Position numbers and translations under genes: made by a program
Part shown: positions 11,827 to 20,949 of the stretch, in pieces
Numbering within the stretch: position 1 is the stretch's first letter
Layout: every line of letters starts with the position of its first letter
The notes under the pieces: generated by a model
Database searches by the model: none
Told to the model about the DNA's origin: nothing
Seen by the model: the letters and a program-made list of their open reading frames with translations, nothing else
Source of the DNA: Ectobius pallidus
Lineage: Eukaryota > Arthropoda > Insecta > Blattodea > Ectobiidae
Direction of reading: 5' to 3'
NCBI GenBank assembly: GCA_964059195.1
Contig: CAXKWD010000001.1
Coordinates: 216,574,484 to 216,638,483 of the forward strand
DNA length: 64,000 bases

Positions 11827-12214
11827 GCACTCCTTAGCTAGTAAGTGTTACTTACGAAAGTTGCTTACATGGATCTTAAGTTGACATTCCCACACAATCG
11901 TGTTGCTAAGGGTGTTGCGATGAGGTTAAATTACTTACGGTCCAAGCGCCACGTCATAATTCATTACGATACACTTCACAATACAAGCCTTTATGGACAC
12001 GGCCCCCAGGACAAATATTCGGTTCCCATAACAACAAACACATGCGAATCACTTTCTGAAATAAACATCTATTTTCAAGAATGTATTTACATAATATTTT
12101 CAGGTAATATCACAATTAATATAATTAAATTGATATAAATAATCATCGTGCAAAAAATAGCATGCAACACACGGGCCGTAAACGTGCCTTACGGCACATG
12201 TATCGCAATATACT
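11827..12214 (+). mobile_element. Family D repeat, copy 2
   Basis: Starts 'gcactccttagctagtaag', contains 'acattcccacacaatcg' and 'gtgcaaaaaatagcatgca', and ends 'atcgcaatatacta'. The terminal hairpin is shorter here. Confidence 0.6.
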
Positions 12215-12625
12215 ATTTTCACGACTTAACTAATTAGTGGTAGGCTTACTTACGAATATTGTTGCCGTGGATCGTAAGTTGACATTCCCGCACGCAATCT
12301 TGTTGCTATGTGCGGTAAGGGTTTCCGTGCGGTAAGAATTTACTTACGCCACACATCATAATACAAGCCTTTATGGACAAGGCCCTTCAGGACAAATATT
12401 CGGTTCCCACAACAACAAACACATGCGAATCACTTTCTGAAATATAACATCTATCTTCAATAATGCATATACATAATATTTTCAGCTAATATCTCAATTA
12501 ATATAATTAAATTGATATAAATAATCATCGTGCAAAAAATAGCATGCAATACTCGTGCCGTAAGCGCATAACGGATCTCGGAAATTAAAAAAAAAAAAAC
12601 TCTTTCCTCGATCCGTATGCACCGC
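12215..12625 (+). mobile_element. Family D repeat, copy 3, directly abutting copy 2
   Basis: Begins 'ttttcacgacttaactaatt' immediately after copy 2 ends, giving a head-to-tail pair. The terminal hairpin is cut off after 'ccgtatgcaccgct'. Confidence 0.55.
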
Positions 12626-12932
12626 TTTCGATGCTAAAAAATAGGTGAAGTTCATTTTCTTCCTCAGCAGTTCTGCAACCTTGTAATCTGGCATGCTCTA
12701 TATTGACTAGTTCTACAGTGAGTCCCACGCAAGAGTTGGCCAATGACGCGGGTTTCTGCGTCGCGGCGGGCACAGCTCCAATTCCCGCGTGATCGGGTGA
12801 AATATCTACGCCAATAAAGCCGCGATCGGTGTAATGATTCAGTTTCTCACATTTACAGTTGGAATTACAATGAAAATAACCACGTACCTCATCACAAGAG
12901 ATGTTGGAAATGTTCTCCTCTTGCATCCCCAC
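12585..12932 (-). CDS. Unrecognised 115-codon open frame
   Basis: An open frame whose first 100 residues are not repeat-derived; the last part runs into family D sequence. It contains a cysteine-bearing stretch (HCNSNCKCEKLNHY). A GATGAG/GTACGT context on the minus strand near 12894 resembles a splice donor, so it could be an exon fragment. No family recognised. Probably a remnant of an unidentified element or chance. Confidence 0.2.
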   Translation of the reverse strand: MGMQEENISNISCDEVRGYFHCNSNCKCEKLNHYTDRGFIGVDISPDHAGIGAVPAATQKPASLANSCVGLTVELVNIEHARLQGCRTAEEENELHLFFSIESGAYGSRKEFFFF

Positions 12933-13245
12933 AACACTGGCACCTTTTAAGGAAATTTTCTTTCACGGGCATAAGTTCAGCTTCCGAGATAGAGTTAATT
13001 TTTCTTGTGAGACTGCCTTTAAGTTCTTATAACAATAGCCAGATGTGACTATTATTTATGGAGGAACTTGAAAAATAAAGTGTATTGGTCAATTTCCCAT
13101 ACATCAGATAAACCTTCGTTTCTCTCTCAATCTCTACCATTCTCTAACATTAACATTCATTTGGGTGCGGGTCCGAGCTGTAGGGTGGAGGCTTCAACAC
13201 CTCCCTGCAAGTCTACTGCAAAATTTCGGCTAGGAGATGTTTCAA

Positions 13246-13550
13246 TATCCACTCTACAGCCCGGACCTCACTCCCAGTGACTTTCATCTTTTCCTACACC
13301 TCAATAAATGACAGAGAATGACAGAGAAGCGGAGATGATTGTCACACAGTGGTTCAAATCCCGGGAGGCGGACTCCTACGACACGTGTTCAAAAATTTGT
13401 TCCACGGTATGACAAATGTCTCAATTCCTGTGGCGAATATGTTGAAAAATAGCTGAACACTTGCTATATCTGTTGCAATAAATATCTCCATGAAATTTTG
13501 TTTAGTTTGTGTAAACGGCCCTAGGGAAACTTACTTTGTGGACGACCCTC
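13246..13550 (+). pseudogene. mariner-like transposase 3' end, copy 2
   Basis: Encodes a decayed YSPDLTPSDFHLF block, then, in shifted frames, blocks matching the C-terminal 'tacgacac...gtatgacaaatgtct' region seen at 54504-54798. Ends 'gtggacgaccctcg' before TA. Just upstream (about 13160-13182) an inverted piece of the same 'ctacagcccggac' region occurs, so the copy is rearranged. Confidence 0.65.
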
Positions 13551-13572
13551 GTAATTTCTCATTATTGAGCTA

Positions 13573-13578
13573 TTCATA

Positions 13579-13614
<36 letters not shown>

Positions 13615-14250
13615 TTCTGGAAGTAGTAGATTCAGGGAACCTCAAAACATGTATTTCGGAATTTCAGGGTAGAACATAGTACTCCCTGTGTCTAAACAGG
13701 GTGTTAATGAATAACACCGACATATTTTACCTGTATATAGAGGGGACATAGACAAGCAACTTTTATTAGGAGATTTTTGCTCTTTGACGTAAAATGGGTA
13801 TACTGTAAGGCATTAAAAGCATTATAATTTGGTGCTCATAAGTAAATAATTATGCGAAATAGGGTCATGCCTTCCTAATGATCCATGAAAATCTGATTTC
13901 TAATCATTCATCCACAGCTATTACATAATTTAGAGGTTTCATAATCTGAAAAATTTACAGACTAATCACATGACTGGCCGTCACTGCATTATTCTTTTTT
14001 TTTTATTCCTAACAACTGACTACAGTGTTAACAACGAAGTTCCTTTCTTTTGCATTTTTTCTAATGTTAGAAGTCAGTGGCGGCCATGCCCTGGGAGATT
14101 TTACGCTGTAACAGGAAAAATTGAATTCATAGAGCAAAAATCTCCTAATAAAAGTTGCTTATCTATGTCTCCTCTATACACAGGTAAAATATTTCGGTGT
14201 TATTGATTAACACCCTGTATAGTACCGATAGTTTGGGCAGAGGATGTAAA
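13573..14250 (+). repeat. Family F repeat, copy 3 (partial), with a TA-flanked insert
   Basis: Contains the (CA)n tract at about 13580-13610, 'acatgtttctggaag', and after the insert 'gatagtttgggcagagg', matching the right third of family F. It is split by the element at 13695-14219. Confidence 0.6.
13695..14219. mobile_element. mariner/Tc1-type MITE with about 90-bp TIRs and TA TSD
   Basis: Ends AACAGGGTGTT and, inverted, TACAGGGTGTT, flanked by TA at 13693-13694 and 14220-14221. The inverted repeats extend about 90 bp with few mismatches ('ttgctctatgaattc' marks the inner side on the right arm). Joining the flanks restores family F sequence. Each tip is itself a small hairpin (ggtgttaatgaataacacc). 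No transposase. Confidence 0.8.
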
Positions 14251-14967
14251 AATAATAGTCCTAATGCATGTAAATAAAATTGGAACTGGCCAAATAATAA
14301 ACAATGAAATACATTGCGTTATTTCTGTATTTAATTTACTCATTAAAACAACGCCATAGAATGAATTTTCCGCAAATGAAATAGAATATACTGTATAAGT
14401 TATAGAGTAGACGTAACACGCAAATATTTAATTATCGCATGTGGGTAGCCGCCGTGTAGGCAATTTAGTAAATCAAATTACGAATAAAATCAAATAACAA
14501 AACATAATGAAGTGTGAAATATTACAGCTTTGTACCTCGGGCCATGCATAAAAGTAATTAAATATTAATTATTAATCAAAATACCAGATTAATACTTAAA
14601 CAAAATATTATATAAACAAATACAGTACAAGCTGGCTAGTATCAGCCAATTAATTGATTGAAAATTGAGCAACGAATCCCAAACTATGGGACGCAATTCT
14701 TACTACTTAAATATACGGCTATTTCTTACCGGTTTTAGAATTGGGCATCTACTATTACTTACTTATTCATTACTTACTTACATACTTTTTTTTTGTGTGC
14801 CCACCCTTACCCCCGGAGTGCCCAACAATGAAGTTGATTACCACTGGTCAAACCAATTTTGGTAACCATTTGTTTGATGTTTGTACCTAGGGTCGCCCAT
14901 TTTTCATCCTTATGGGATATGTGGTGTTTTTGACATGTTTGGGCTGTTACTTGTTTCAGATTTAAGT
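14251..14967. other. Unassigned stretch
   Basis: AT-rich, no recognisable repeat end or coding domain. Confidence 0.35.
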
Positions 14968-14975
14968 GGCGCAAG

Positions 14976-15352
14976 CAGGGCCGTAGCTAGGCGGTGGCGA
15001 GATGGGCCCCCGCCAAGGGCGCAGGTATAAAGAGGGCGCAAAATTAACCATGAAAAATACCACCCTTTTTAGGCAATTTATCAAGCAATAAAAATTCTAC
15101 ATTTTATGAATTAATTATTTTTTAAGTAAGTAGTTCAATCGTCTGAAAATAAGGTTTTAGTACCTTGAAAGTTCAACACTTAGTTCATTTTCAAATTGAG
15201 GTTTAGGTTTTCTTTGATAATAAGAGTGTTTTATATTAAAATAATAAACGATTTTACAGGAATTAAAAAAAAATTGTTCAGACCCCCCAGTATTGGAGGG
15301 CGCAGATATTTCAGACTCGCCAAGGGCGCAGAAAGATCTTGTTACGGCCCTG
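14976..15352. mobile_element. hAT-type MITE with perfect 8-bp TSD
   Basis: Left end CAGGGCCGTAGCTAGG, right end inverted CAGGGCCGTAACAAGATC, with 'gccaagggcgca' repeated inside both ends. Duplication 'ggcgcaag' at 14968-14975 and 15353-15360 is perfect. 377 bp, noncoding. Confidence 0.85.
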
Positions 15353-15522
15353 GGCGCAAGTTTGACTTTCTCGCAGTGATGTCAGTTTTAGCTTTCTTGG
15401 TATGTTAATTGTTTTGTATGGAGATGTACTTACCTACACACTGGCAATAGACAATTCCTAAGCCAGCTAAAGGAATATTATCTATTTTATGGAACCCGGA
15501 AGTTCATTTCGGCGCTTACCTG

Positions 15523-15861
15523 AGCCCCCATTCAACCCAATTCTGTGCTAACTACATCCAATCATCTCTCACAAATCCTTACTTCTCTTAAATCCATCCT
15601 AATATTGTCCTCCCACCTACGTATAGGTCTTCCAGGTGGTTTTTTCCCTTTGGGTCTCCCAGTCAATACTTCTGAGATATGTCTTGCCTCCCCCATGCGC
15701 GCAACATGTCCAGCCCATTTCGTCCTCTGTGATTTAATTACCCTTACTATATCCGGTGACAAGTATAGGTTATGAAGCTCGTCGTTTTGCAATTTTCTTC
15801 TGTCCCCGTTCTCATCTCTCTTAGGCCCAAATATTTTCCTAAGCCCCCTGTTTTCCAACAA
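15523..15861 (-). pseudogene. Non-LTR retrotransposon C-terminal fragment
   Basis: The minus-strand frame carries GHVARMGEARHISEVLTGRP and PPGRPIRRWEDNIRMDLRE, the very common C-terminal tail of arthropod non-LTR reverse transcriptases. A TGA at 15562-15564 replaces the expected Trp, after which the frame continues LDVVSTELG to a second stop. Only the last 110 or so codons remain. Confidence 0.75.
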
Positions 15862-15868
15862 TCTCAGA

Positions 15869-16030
15869 TTATGATAATTCTTTCACACTGGCCGTGTGTA
15901 GGCTAAGATGGACACGTGAAGTCAGAATGAAAAATTCAATGCCATAGCCGGGATTTGAACCAGGATCTTCCGATCTCCGTGCCGATGCTCTAACCAACTG
16001 AGCTACCATGACAACGTGCCGGTACAACAT
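15869..16030 (-). repeat. tRNA-like SINE fragment
   Basis: Minus-strand 16012-15941 folds roughly as a tRNA: acceptor GTCATGG/CTATGGC pairs over 7 bp (two wobbles), D arm GCTC/GAGC, and a T arm around GGTTCAAATCCC. The anticodon stem is imperfect, so it is not a working tRNA. A-box and B-box are intact. It lies next to a non-LTR tail. Confidence 0.5.
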
Positions 16031-16237
16031 TAAATTCTCCAACTGACTCATAATCCGAGTATACCACCAGGCGTTCTCAATATGAGATACGAACCCAGTG
16101 GCCTACTAGTGGTTTACTATAAAGCCCGGGTCTTAAAGTAGGCCCACTTACAGGTTGTAAGTCGCCACTGGGTTCGTGTGTCTCGTGATCGAATATAATT
16201 GGTCTGAATGTTTAAATTTTGACATTGTCTGTCAGTG

Positions 16238-16420
16238 AGATAGACCATTAAGGGCAGTCAGTCATAGAAGAGAGGTTCCATCTGACGCTGTGAAGTGAAC
16301 TCTGGCTTAGCTCGGTTGGTAGAGCAGTGGCACAGATAGCCAAAGGTCCTGAGTTTTAATCCTAATGTCAGAGGAAATTTTATCCTACAACATTCTTATA
16401 ATCTTCGAAATAGAAATACC
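16238..16420 (+). repeat. tRNA-like repeat family T, copy 1
   Basis: Carries 'tagaccattaagggcagtc', then a decayed tRNA-like block at 16300-16373 (CTCTGGC/GTCAGAG ends), then 'ggaaattttatcctacaac'. Same order as in copies at 16628-17208, 18650-19015 and 19085-19245. Confidence 0.6.
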
Positions 16421-16705
16421 TCGATTTCTAATTTTTTGGTAGATTTCTAAGAAAAATCTACCTATTGGGAATAGGTACCATGTCATGACTTTCGAAAAAT
16501 TCTTTCATATCTGTACGTTTCATGCCTCCCTAAGTACGAAACCACCGCCCGTTGGAAAGCTCTTGATGAGTACTCTACAAATCAATAACTAGTTTCTCGA
16601 TAGCTCTCATATAAGGCGAGATTTGAATAGATATGTAAGCAATCATGAACCACAGATTATTGTCTCTGTTGGACACTACATGAGAATATTGCAGGAGAAA
16701 AATTC

Positions 16706-16779
16706 CTCCGGCACTGGGACTTGAACCCAGGACCTTTGGCTATTCGCGCCAATGCTCTACCAACTGAGCTAAGCCGGAG
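16706..16779 (-). other. tRNA-like sequence, left arm
   Basis: Minus strand folds as a cloverleaf: acceptor CTCCGGC/GCCGGAG perfect, D arm GCTC/GAGC, anticodon stem TTGGC/GCCAA perfect with loop GCGAATA, T stem CTGGG/CCCAG perfect with TTCAAGT. The loop would place GAA (Phe) at the anticodon, but position 33 is C instead of the universal U, and the 5' base is C. So it is a tRNA-derived promoter block, not a normal tRNA gene. Confidence 0.6.
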
Positions 16780-17109
16780 CTCAATTCACAGCACCAGATA
16801 GAACTTCTCTCCTATGACTAATTACCCTAATGGTCTACCTCACAGACAGACAAGTTATGTCATATGCAGTATTGTGAGGCACACTAAGTAGTGACAATAA
16901 TCTAAGTAGAGACAATAATCTGTGGTTCATGATTGCTTATATATCTATCTTGAATGTTAACTGTACAATAACAGTGGGAGCCCGGTCACAAAAATCACTA
17001 CTTAGTGTGCCTCACAGTACTGCATATGACATAACTTGTCTGTCTGTGAGGTAGACCATTAGGGCAATTAGTCATAGGAGAGAAGTTCTATCTGGTGCTG
17101 TGAATTGAG

Positions 17110-17183
17110 CTCCGGCTTAGCTCAGTTGGTAGAGCATTGGCGCGAATAGCTAAAGGTCCTGGGTTCAAGTCCCAGTGCCGGAG
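17110..17183 (+). other. tRNA-like sequence, right arm
   Basis: Inverted twin of 16706-16779. Acceptor and T stems are perfect; one C to T change leaves a G-T pair in the anticodon stem. A-box (TTAGCTCAGTTGGTAGAGC) and B-box (GGTTCAAGTCC) are intact. Confidence 0.6.
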
Positions 17184-17399
17184 GAATTTTTCTCCTGCAA
17201 TATTCTCAAGATTTGAATGTTTGAAAAAGTGATCTTTCCTCTTTTTTGCAGTTATTATTGCGGGTTTGTCATGCCAAGGCTAAAGAAGAAGAGTGCTGCG
17301 CAGCGACAATAAATTAAACCAAAAGCACTTTGAAATCTACCTCAGCCTGTATCCCTGCCTGAAGGGATATTATTTAATATTTTCCTAGATTCTATTAAA

Positions 17400-17840
17400 G
17401 CACACTTCCCAATCTAATATCACAACATAATAAATTGCAAATAAAGACTTGTTGTTGAAGAAGTAAAAGGTAAAAAGAAATGTGCTGCAGTTGTGTTGGT
17501 CAGACTGTACCGCGTGCGGAGCGAACTAATGTTCTTACTGGCTGCGTCTTTGCCTTTCCTTTTGTTCTCAATCGGAAGCAATCTTATGTAGGCTTATGGG
17601 ATAAAGGCGGCGCTATCAAATAAAATAGATTCTCCACGCAAACATGTGGGTGCAGGTTGCAGCCATAATATTCCCAAATTCACGATATCGCCTCTTAATT
17701 CTCTCTCAACTTAATATAGACCTAATCCATTTATTCTGGCAGAGGTAATGCCATATGGCCTTCTCTTCCGCTCTTCGTGTGAAAACAATATTAAAAATAC
17801 ATAATATATTAACACAAAAATTAAAATTACCATTACTTAT
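17400..17840. other. Unassigned stretch
   Basis: No terminus or domain recognised. Confidence 0.35.
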
Positions 17841-17844
17841 ATCT

Positions 17845-18119
17845 ATCTCTATCGTACAGCCTAAACTATAACAGGTAGAGACTTGGAATTTTGATAGTAC
17901 CTTCGTTTCATAATGTAGATGCTCACTAAGAAAGGATTTTGAAACATTCTGATTCTAAATGCCAAAAATTAAATGTTTTTGAAAATACTTAATCCCTTTT
18001 TACATAGAATTATCGAAACAAATTCACAGAACATATTGTTGCCAATGGTATAGGTGGGTTTGGATTAAATGAAATGGATGTTTGACAAATTAGAGAAGGT
18101 ATCATTATAATTCATATTA
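17845..18119 (+). mobile_element. Helitron-like family A, truncated copy
   Basis: Matches the 5' third of family A ('cctaaactataacaggtaga', 'gatgctcactaagaaagg', 'tacttaatccctttttaca'). It is cut by the family B Helitron that starts at 18120. Confidence 0.6.
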
Positions 18120-18626
18120 TCTATATTAATAAAAGGAATTGTCCTCGATGTCCAGCAAAATCTACTGAACGCAGATATCTGAAATTTTAAACATAGGTGG
18201 GCTGAAGGGTCGGAAAATGCACCTCGAAGCTGGAATTTTAATTTTAGTTTTCGTTCGTGAGTTATGAGTGAAAAACGAGCATTTTTTGCGTTTTCAAAAC
18301 ATAAGTTTTCAGTTATACATTTCAATGTCAAATCAATTACAGTTGGCTTTGGCTATTTTTGTCATACCTTGGAAATAAAACTTTCGCGATCGCTTGAATG
18401 TTGTAAGCCCTAAATATGGTCAAACGTTGTTTTATTTGGACGAATCTCACTATGCAGAGGTTTTCTGGGCCAAGAAACTCGAATCTGAGGTCGCTGACGA
18501 TGCTATCTAATCGTGGTATGTAGTCCACGTGATTTAGGAGTTAATAAATATAATGATTTTACTATTATGCTCTTAATTTTTAATTTTTGAATTACTATCG
18601 CGGGCGAAGCCGCGGGCACATGCTAG
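18120..18626 (+). mobile_element. Helitron-like family B, complete 507-bp copy
   Basis: Starts TCTATATTAATAAAAGG after A, ends with hairpin CGCGG-GCGAAG-CCGCG, then GGCACATGCTAG before T. These are the TC start, subterminal hairpin and CTAG end that define Helitrons, with insertion between A and T. It sits inside a family A Helitron. No coding capacity. Confidence 0.75.
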
Positions 18627-18649
18627 TGTGAAGATAAAAACACTATGGT

Positions 18650-19015
18650 TTAGAATATTTGTGAATATTATAGGAGAAAAATTCTTCTGACACTGGGACT
18701 TGAACCGAGGATCTTTGGCTATCCGTGCCAATGCTCTACCAACTGAGTTAAGCCAGAGTTCTCTTTACAGCGCCAGATGGAACCTCTCTCCTATGACTGA
18801 TTGCCCTAATGGTCTACCTCACAGACAGACAAGTTATGTCATATGCACTACTGTGAGGCACACTAATTAGTGATTTTTGTGACCGGGCTCCCACTGTTAT
18901 TGTACAGTTAACATTCAAGATGGATATATGCATTCATGAATCATAGTTTATATTTGCATGTAATGTCCAACAGAGACAATAATCTGTGGTTCATGAATGC
19001 ATATATATCCATTAC
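18650..19015 (-). repeat. tRNA-like repeat family T, copy 4 (single unit)
   Basis: Same order as one arm plus centre of the 16628-17208 element: 'aggagaaaaattctt', tRNA-like block 18685-18758 (minus), 'ggtctacctcacagacagac', 'gaccgggctcccactg', then an inverted pair of 'catgaatgcatatat' words. Unlike the 16.6-kb copy it is not a dimer. Confidence 0.6.
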
Positions 19016-19084
19016 AGTTTAGTCTATATCACATTGGTAATGAGAATTTAAGACTAATTACTAAATTATTTAAAAAAAAAATCA

Positions 19085-19245
19085 TTTGAAATTAAATGAG
19101 AATATTTTAGGAGAAAAATTGATGACAATGGGATTCAAACCACCAACATTCCGCTTTACGTGCCGATGTTCTACTTTTTGAGCTAGTCAGAGATGGATTC
19201 ACAGCGCCAGATAGAATCTCTCTCCGATTGTCCATGGTTAGGATT
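19085..19245 (-). repeat. tRNA-like repeat family T, decayed copy
   Basis: Retains 'ttaggagaaaaattgatgac' and 'acagcgccagatagaatct' with a heavily mutated tRNA-like block between. Confidence 0.45.
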
Positions 19246-19289
19246 CAACAATTGATCCATAAATGTTATTTAAATAACATTTTTTTTTT

Positions 19290-19427
19290 ACTTTATAATT
19301 TGGATAAGCAATTATCTTAAAAGCCAGTGTTTATTATGACAAAGATGGAATCAGTCAGCATGTGTGCCAGAAGAAACGCCACATGTAATTATATTCTACT
19401 TACATTTCTTTGTCTTTACGTAGTTAC
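19290..19427. repeat. Direct repeat flanking hAT and Penelope insertions, copy 1
   Basis: About 140 bp ('aagcaattatcttaaaag' to 'ctttgtctttacgtagtta') that recurs at about 20755-20945 at roughly 85 percent by eye. The second copy gives the empty-site sequence for the hAT at 19428-20026. Confidence 0.5.
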
Positions 19428-20026
19428 CAGGGCCCGAATTTTGATGACCTAAAAATACTTTAAAAATGAGGTATAAAATGACTGCAAAAAGAAAAAAAAA
19501 ATACGCTAAAACTAAAAAAGACCCTAGAATTTACATGAAAATACTAGTTTATTCATCAGATTTCTGTACAATCTACATTTATGTTGCTGATCCAGCTATA
19601 GGCTTGTTGGCACATACGGTTAAACGCAAACAGCAGACATAGTCTTTTTTGTATCCAAATTAAAATTGTAACAAGATGCTCATTTATAGTTCCAATAACA
19701 TTGAATGTAAGTAAATGGACAAAAACTCTATATAATTCGAGAAACAGCACTAAGTGAGAAAACAATTACTTTACATTAAAAAAATTACCTAAAAATATGA
19801 GATGTGGAAATAAAAGCCCGTAAATTAACAACAACAACAAATTTCCAAATAATGACTTTACAGTTTAAAATGGGCTAAAAATAAAATATGACCAAAATGA
19901 CCAAAAAATTACTCTAAAAATTACAATTTTTATAATCTAGGAGTCATGATCAGAACATCTGCACAAGTGGCCAACGTTCTTGATGTTCCAGTTTAAAGAT
20001 TACATGTCATCAAAATCCGGGCCCTG
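19428..20026. mobile_element. hAT-type non-autonomous element, CAGGGCCCG family
   Basis: Left CAGGGCCCGAATTTTGATGA, right inverted CAGGGCCCGGATTTTGATGA. The 8-bp flanks 'gtagttac' and 'gttattac' differ at two bases, and the related empty site reads 'gtaattat', consistent with an aged 8-bp duplication. Related termini at 331, 25248, 35767 and 36895. Confidence 0.7.
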
Positions 20027-20112
20027 GTTATTACTTTTCCGAACATCCTTATATATAGAAATTCTGAATGATAAAAACACTTTATTTTCCACTTACATTA
20101 CTTTTAATAGCA

Positions 20113-20155
20113 CAGGACTAGTTTCAAGAGCCTTATTCGCTCCCATCATCGGCTG
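20113..20155 (-). ncRNA. Hammerhead-ribozyme-like motif, Penelope left arm
   Basis: Mirror copy of 20595-20637. Core CCGATGA (one change from CTGANGA), stem II GGGAGC/GCTCTT, GAAA, self-complementary ACTAGT, then C and a stem I strand CTG pairing with CAG. The TAA stop of the GIY-YIG frame falls in the stem II loop. Not tested by folding or assay. Confidence 0.45.
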
Positions 20156-20504
20156 GTGGTCGATTGTTATTCTGGTTGCTATGTTGGTTTGTATATATGC
20201 ATTGTTCTGTGCTGCCCTCTCGTTTCGTTTTTGTAAGTCGCACTACGTCGTCTATAGGTGGGATTTCAAAGTTCATAACCTTGTCTTCTTTCTTAGTGAT
20301 GAATATTTTCTCCCATACGTTCAGTTCGGATGGTTTCTTAACGTGTTTTAATAGTTTGATCTCCTTTTTAACACTGTGATTTTTTGTCCAGCAATGGTAT
20401 GCAACTGCTGATCTTTCGGTCTGCATTAGTTTTATGTTTCTTAAGTGTTCCTTCATTCTTATTTCCAAACTCCTCCTGGTTTGTCCAATGTAGATCTGAT
20501 CACA
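20133..20504 (-). pseudogene. Penelope-like GIY-YIG endonuclease, C-terminal fragment
   Basis: From 20504 the frame reads CDQIYIGQTRRSLEIRMKEH, the IYIGQT...R...EH core of the GIY-YIG domain of Penelope-like elements, followed by AVAYHCWTKNHSVKK, the usual His/Cys segment, and ends GSE-stop at 20133. About 123 codons are open. The N-terminal reverse transcriptase and the first half of the nuclease domain are missing, so this copy cannot move itself. The last 36 codons are repeated in the opposite arm (ending near 20617). Confidence 0.75.
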
Positions 20505-20594
20505 TAGTGCGACTTACAAAAACGAAACGAGAGGGCAGCACAGAACAATGCATATATACAAACCAACATGGCAACCAGAATAACAATCGACCAC

Positions 20595-20637
20595 CAGCCG
20601 ATGATGGGAGCGAATAAGGCTCTTGAAACTAGTCCTG
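20595..20637 (+). ncRNA. Hammerhead-ribozyme-like motif, Penelope right arm
   Basis: Order: CAG (stem I), CCGATGA, one extra T, stem II GGGAGC...GCTCTT, GAAA, CTAGT, cleavage-type GTC, CTG (stem I partner). Stem III would be the palindrome ACTAGT, which favours a dimer. Deviations: C for U at core position 4 and an extra base between the core and stem II. Confidence 0.45.
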
Positions 20638-20754
20638 TGCTATTAAAAGTAATGTAAGTGGAGAATAAAGTGTTTTTATCATTCAGAATTTCTATCAGTA
20701 TACTCCACTGTTTATATATCTTCTTTTTATTGGTATTATCCTTATATATTTTTA

Positions 20755-20945
20755 TACTTTCTAATTTGGATTAGCAATTATCTTAAAAGGCAGTGTATAA
20801 TTATGACACAGGAGGAATAATTTACAGTTTCTATACATATCAGGCTGCATGTGTGCCAGATGAAACGCTACGTGTAATTCTATTCTACTTGCATATCTTC
20901 ATCTTTACGTAATTATTTTTCCGAACACCCTGTATAACAAAGTTT
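20755..20945. repeat. Direct repeat, copy 2 (empty-site copy)
   Basis: Partner of 19290-19427, without the hAT insertion; continues 'ttttccgaacaccctgt' like the sequence right of the hAT. Confidence 0.5.
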
Positions 20946-20949
20946 CATC

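Larger units (their letters stand above)
16628..17208. mobile_element. Inverted-dimer element with tRNA-like arms and 9-bp TSD
   Basis: Flanked by 'agatttgaa' at 16619-16627 and 17209-17217 inside family H, so the boundaries are fixed. It consists of a 53-bp left extension (16628-16680), a 214-bp arm (16681-16894), a 100-bp centre (16895-16994) and an inverted 214-bp arm (16995-17208) with only a few mismatches. Each arm contains a 74-nt tRNA-like sequence. The extension is repeated inverted in the centre (about 16912-16951). Equal inverted arms with a one-sided extension and a variable-length duplication recall Penelope-type insertions rather than cut-and-paste elements. Confidence 0.7.
16438..17368 (+). 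repeat. Family H long-hairpin repeat, copy 1, interrupted
   Basis: Left part 16438-16627 begins with a self-complementary aggtagattt...aaatctacct tip and continues through 'ctctacaaatcaataacta'. Right part 17209-17368 continues in register and ends 'gcctgaagggat'. The 581-bp element between them (16628-17208) has a 9-bp duplication. Confidence 0.65.
20055..20737 (-). mobile_element. Short Penelope-like element with inverted arms and 12-bp TSD
   Basis: Duplication 'atccttatatat' at 20045-20056 and 20738-20749. Structure: 191-bp arm (20055-20245), 259-bp centre, inverted 191-bp arm (20505-20695) with about three mismatches, then a 42-bp extension (20696-20737) only on the right. The left arm plus centre encode the C-terminal GIY-YIG part of a Penelope-like protein on the minus strand. 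Inverted terminal copies with a one-sided tail are the known insertion form of Penelope-like elements. Each arm carries a hammerhead-like motif and an AATAAA on the outward strand. Confidence 0.75.

Noticed and set aside
13490..13672. His/Thr-repeat frame at 13.5 kb
   Set aside because: Translation of a (CA)n tract at the edge of a family F copy.
15941..16012. Functional tRNA gene
   Set aside because: Anticodon and T stems contain mismatches; better explained as a tRNA-derived SINE head.
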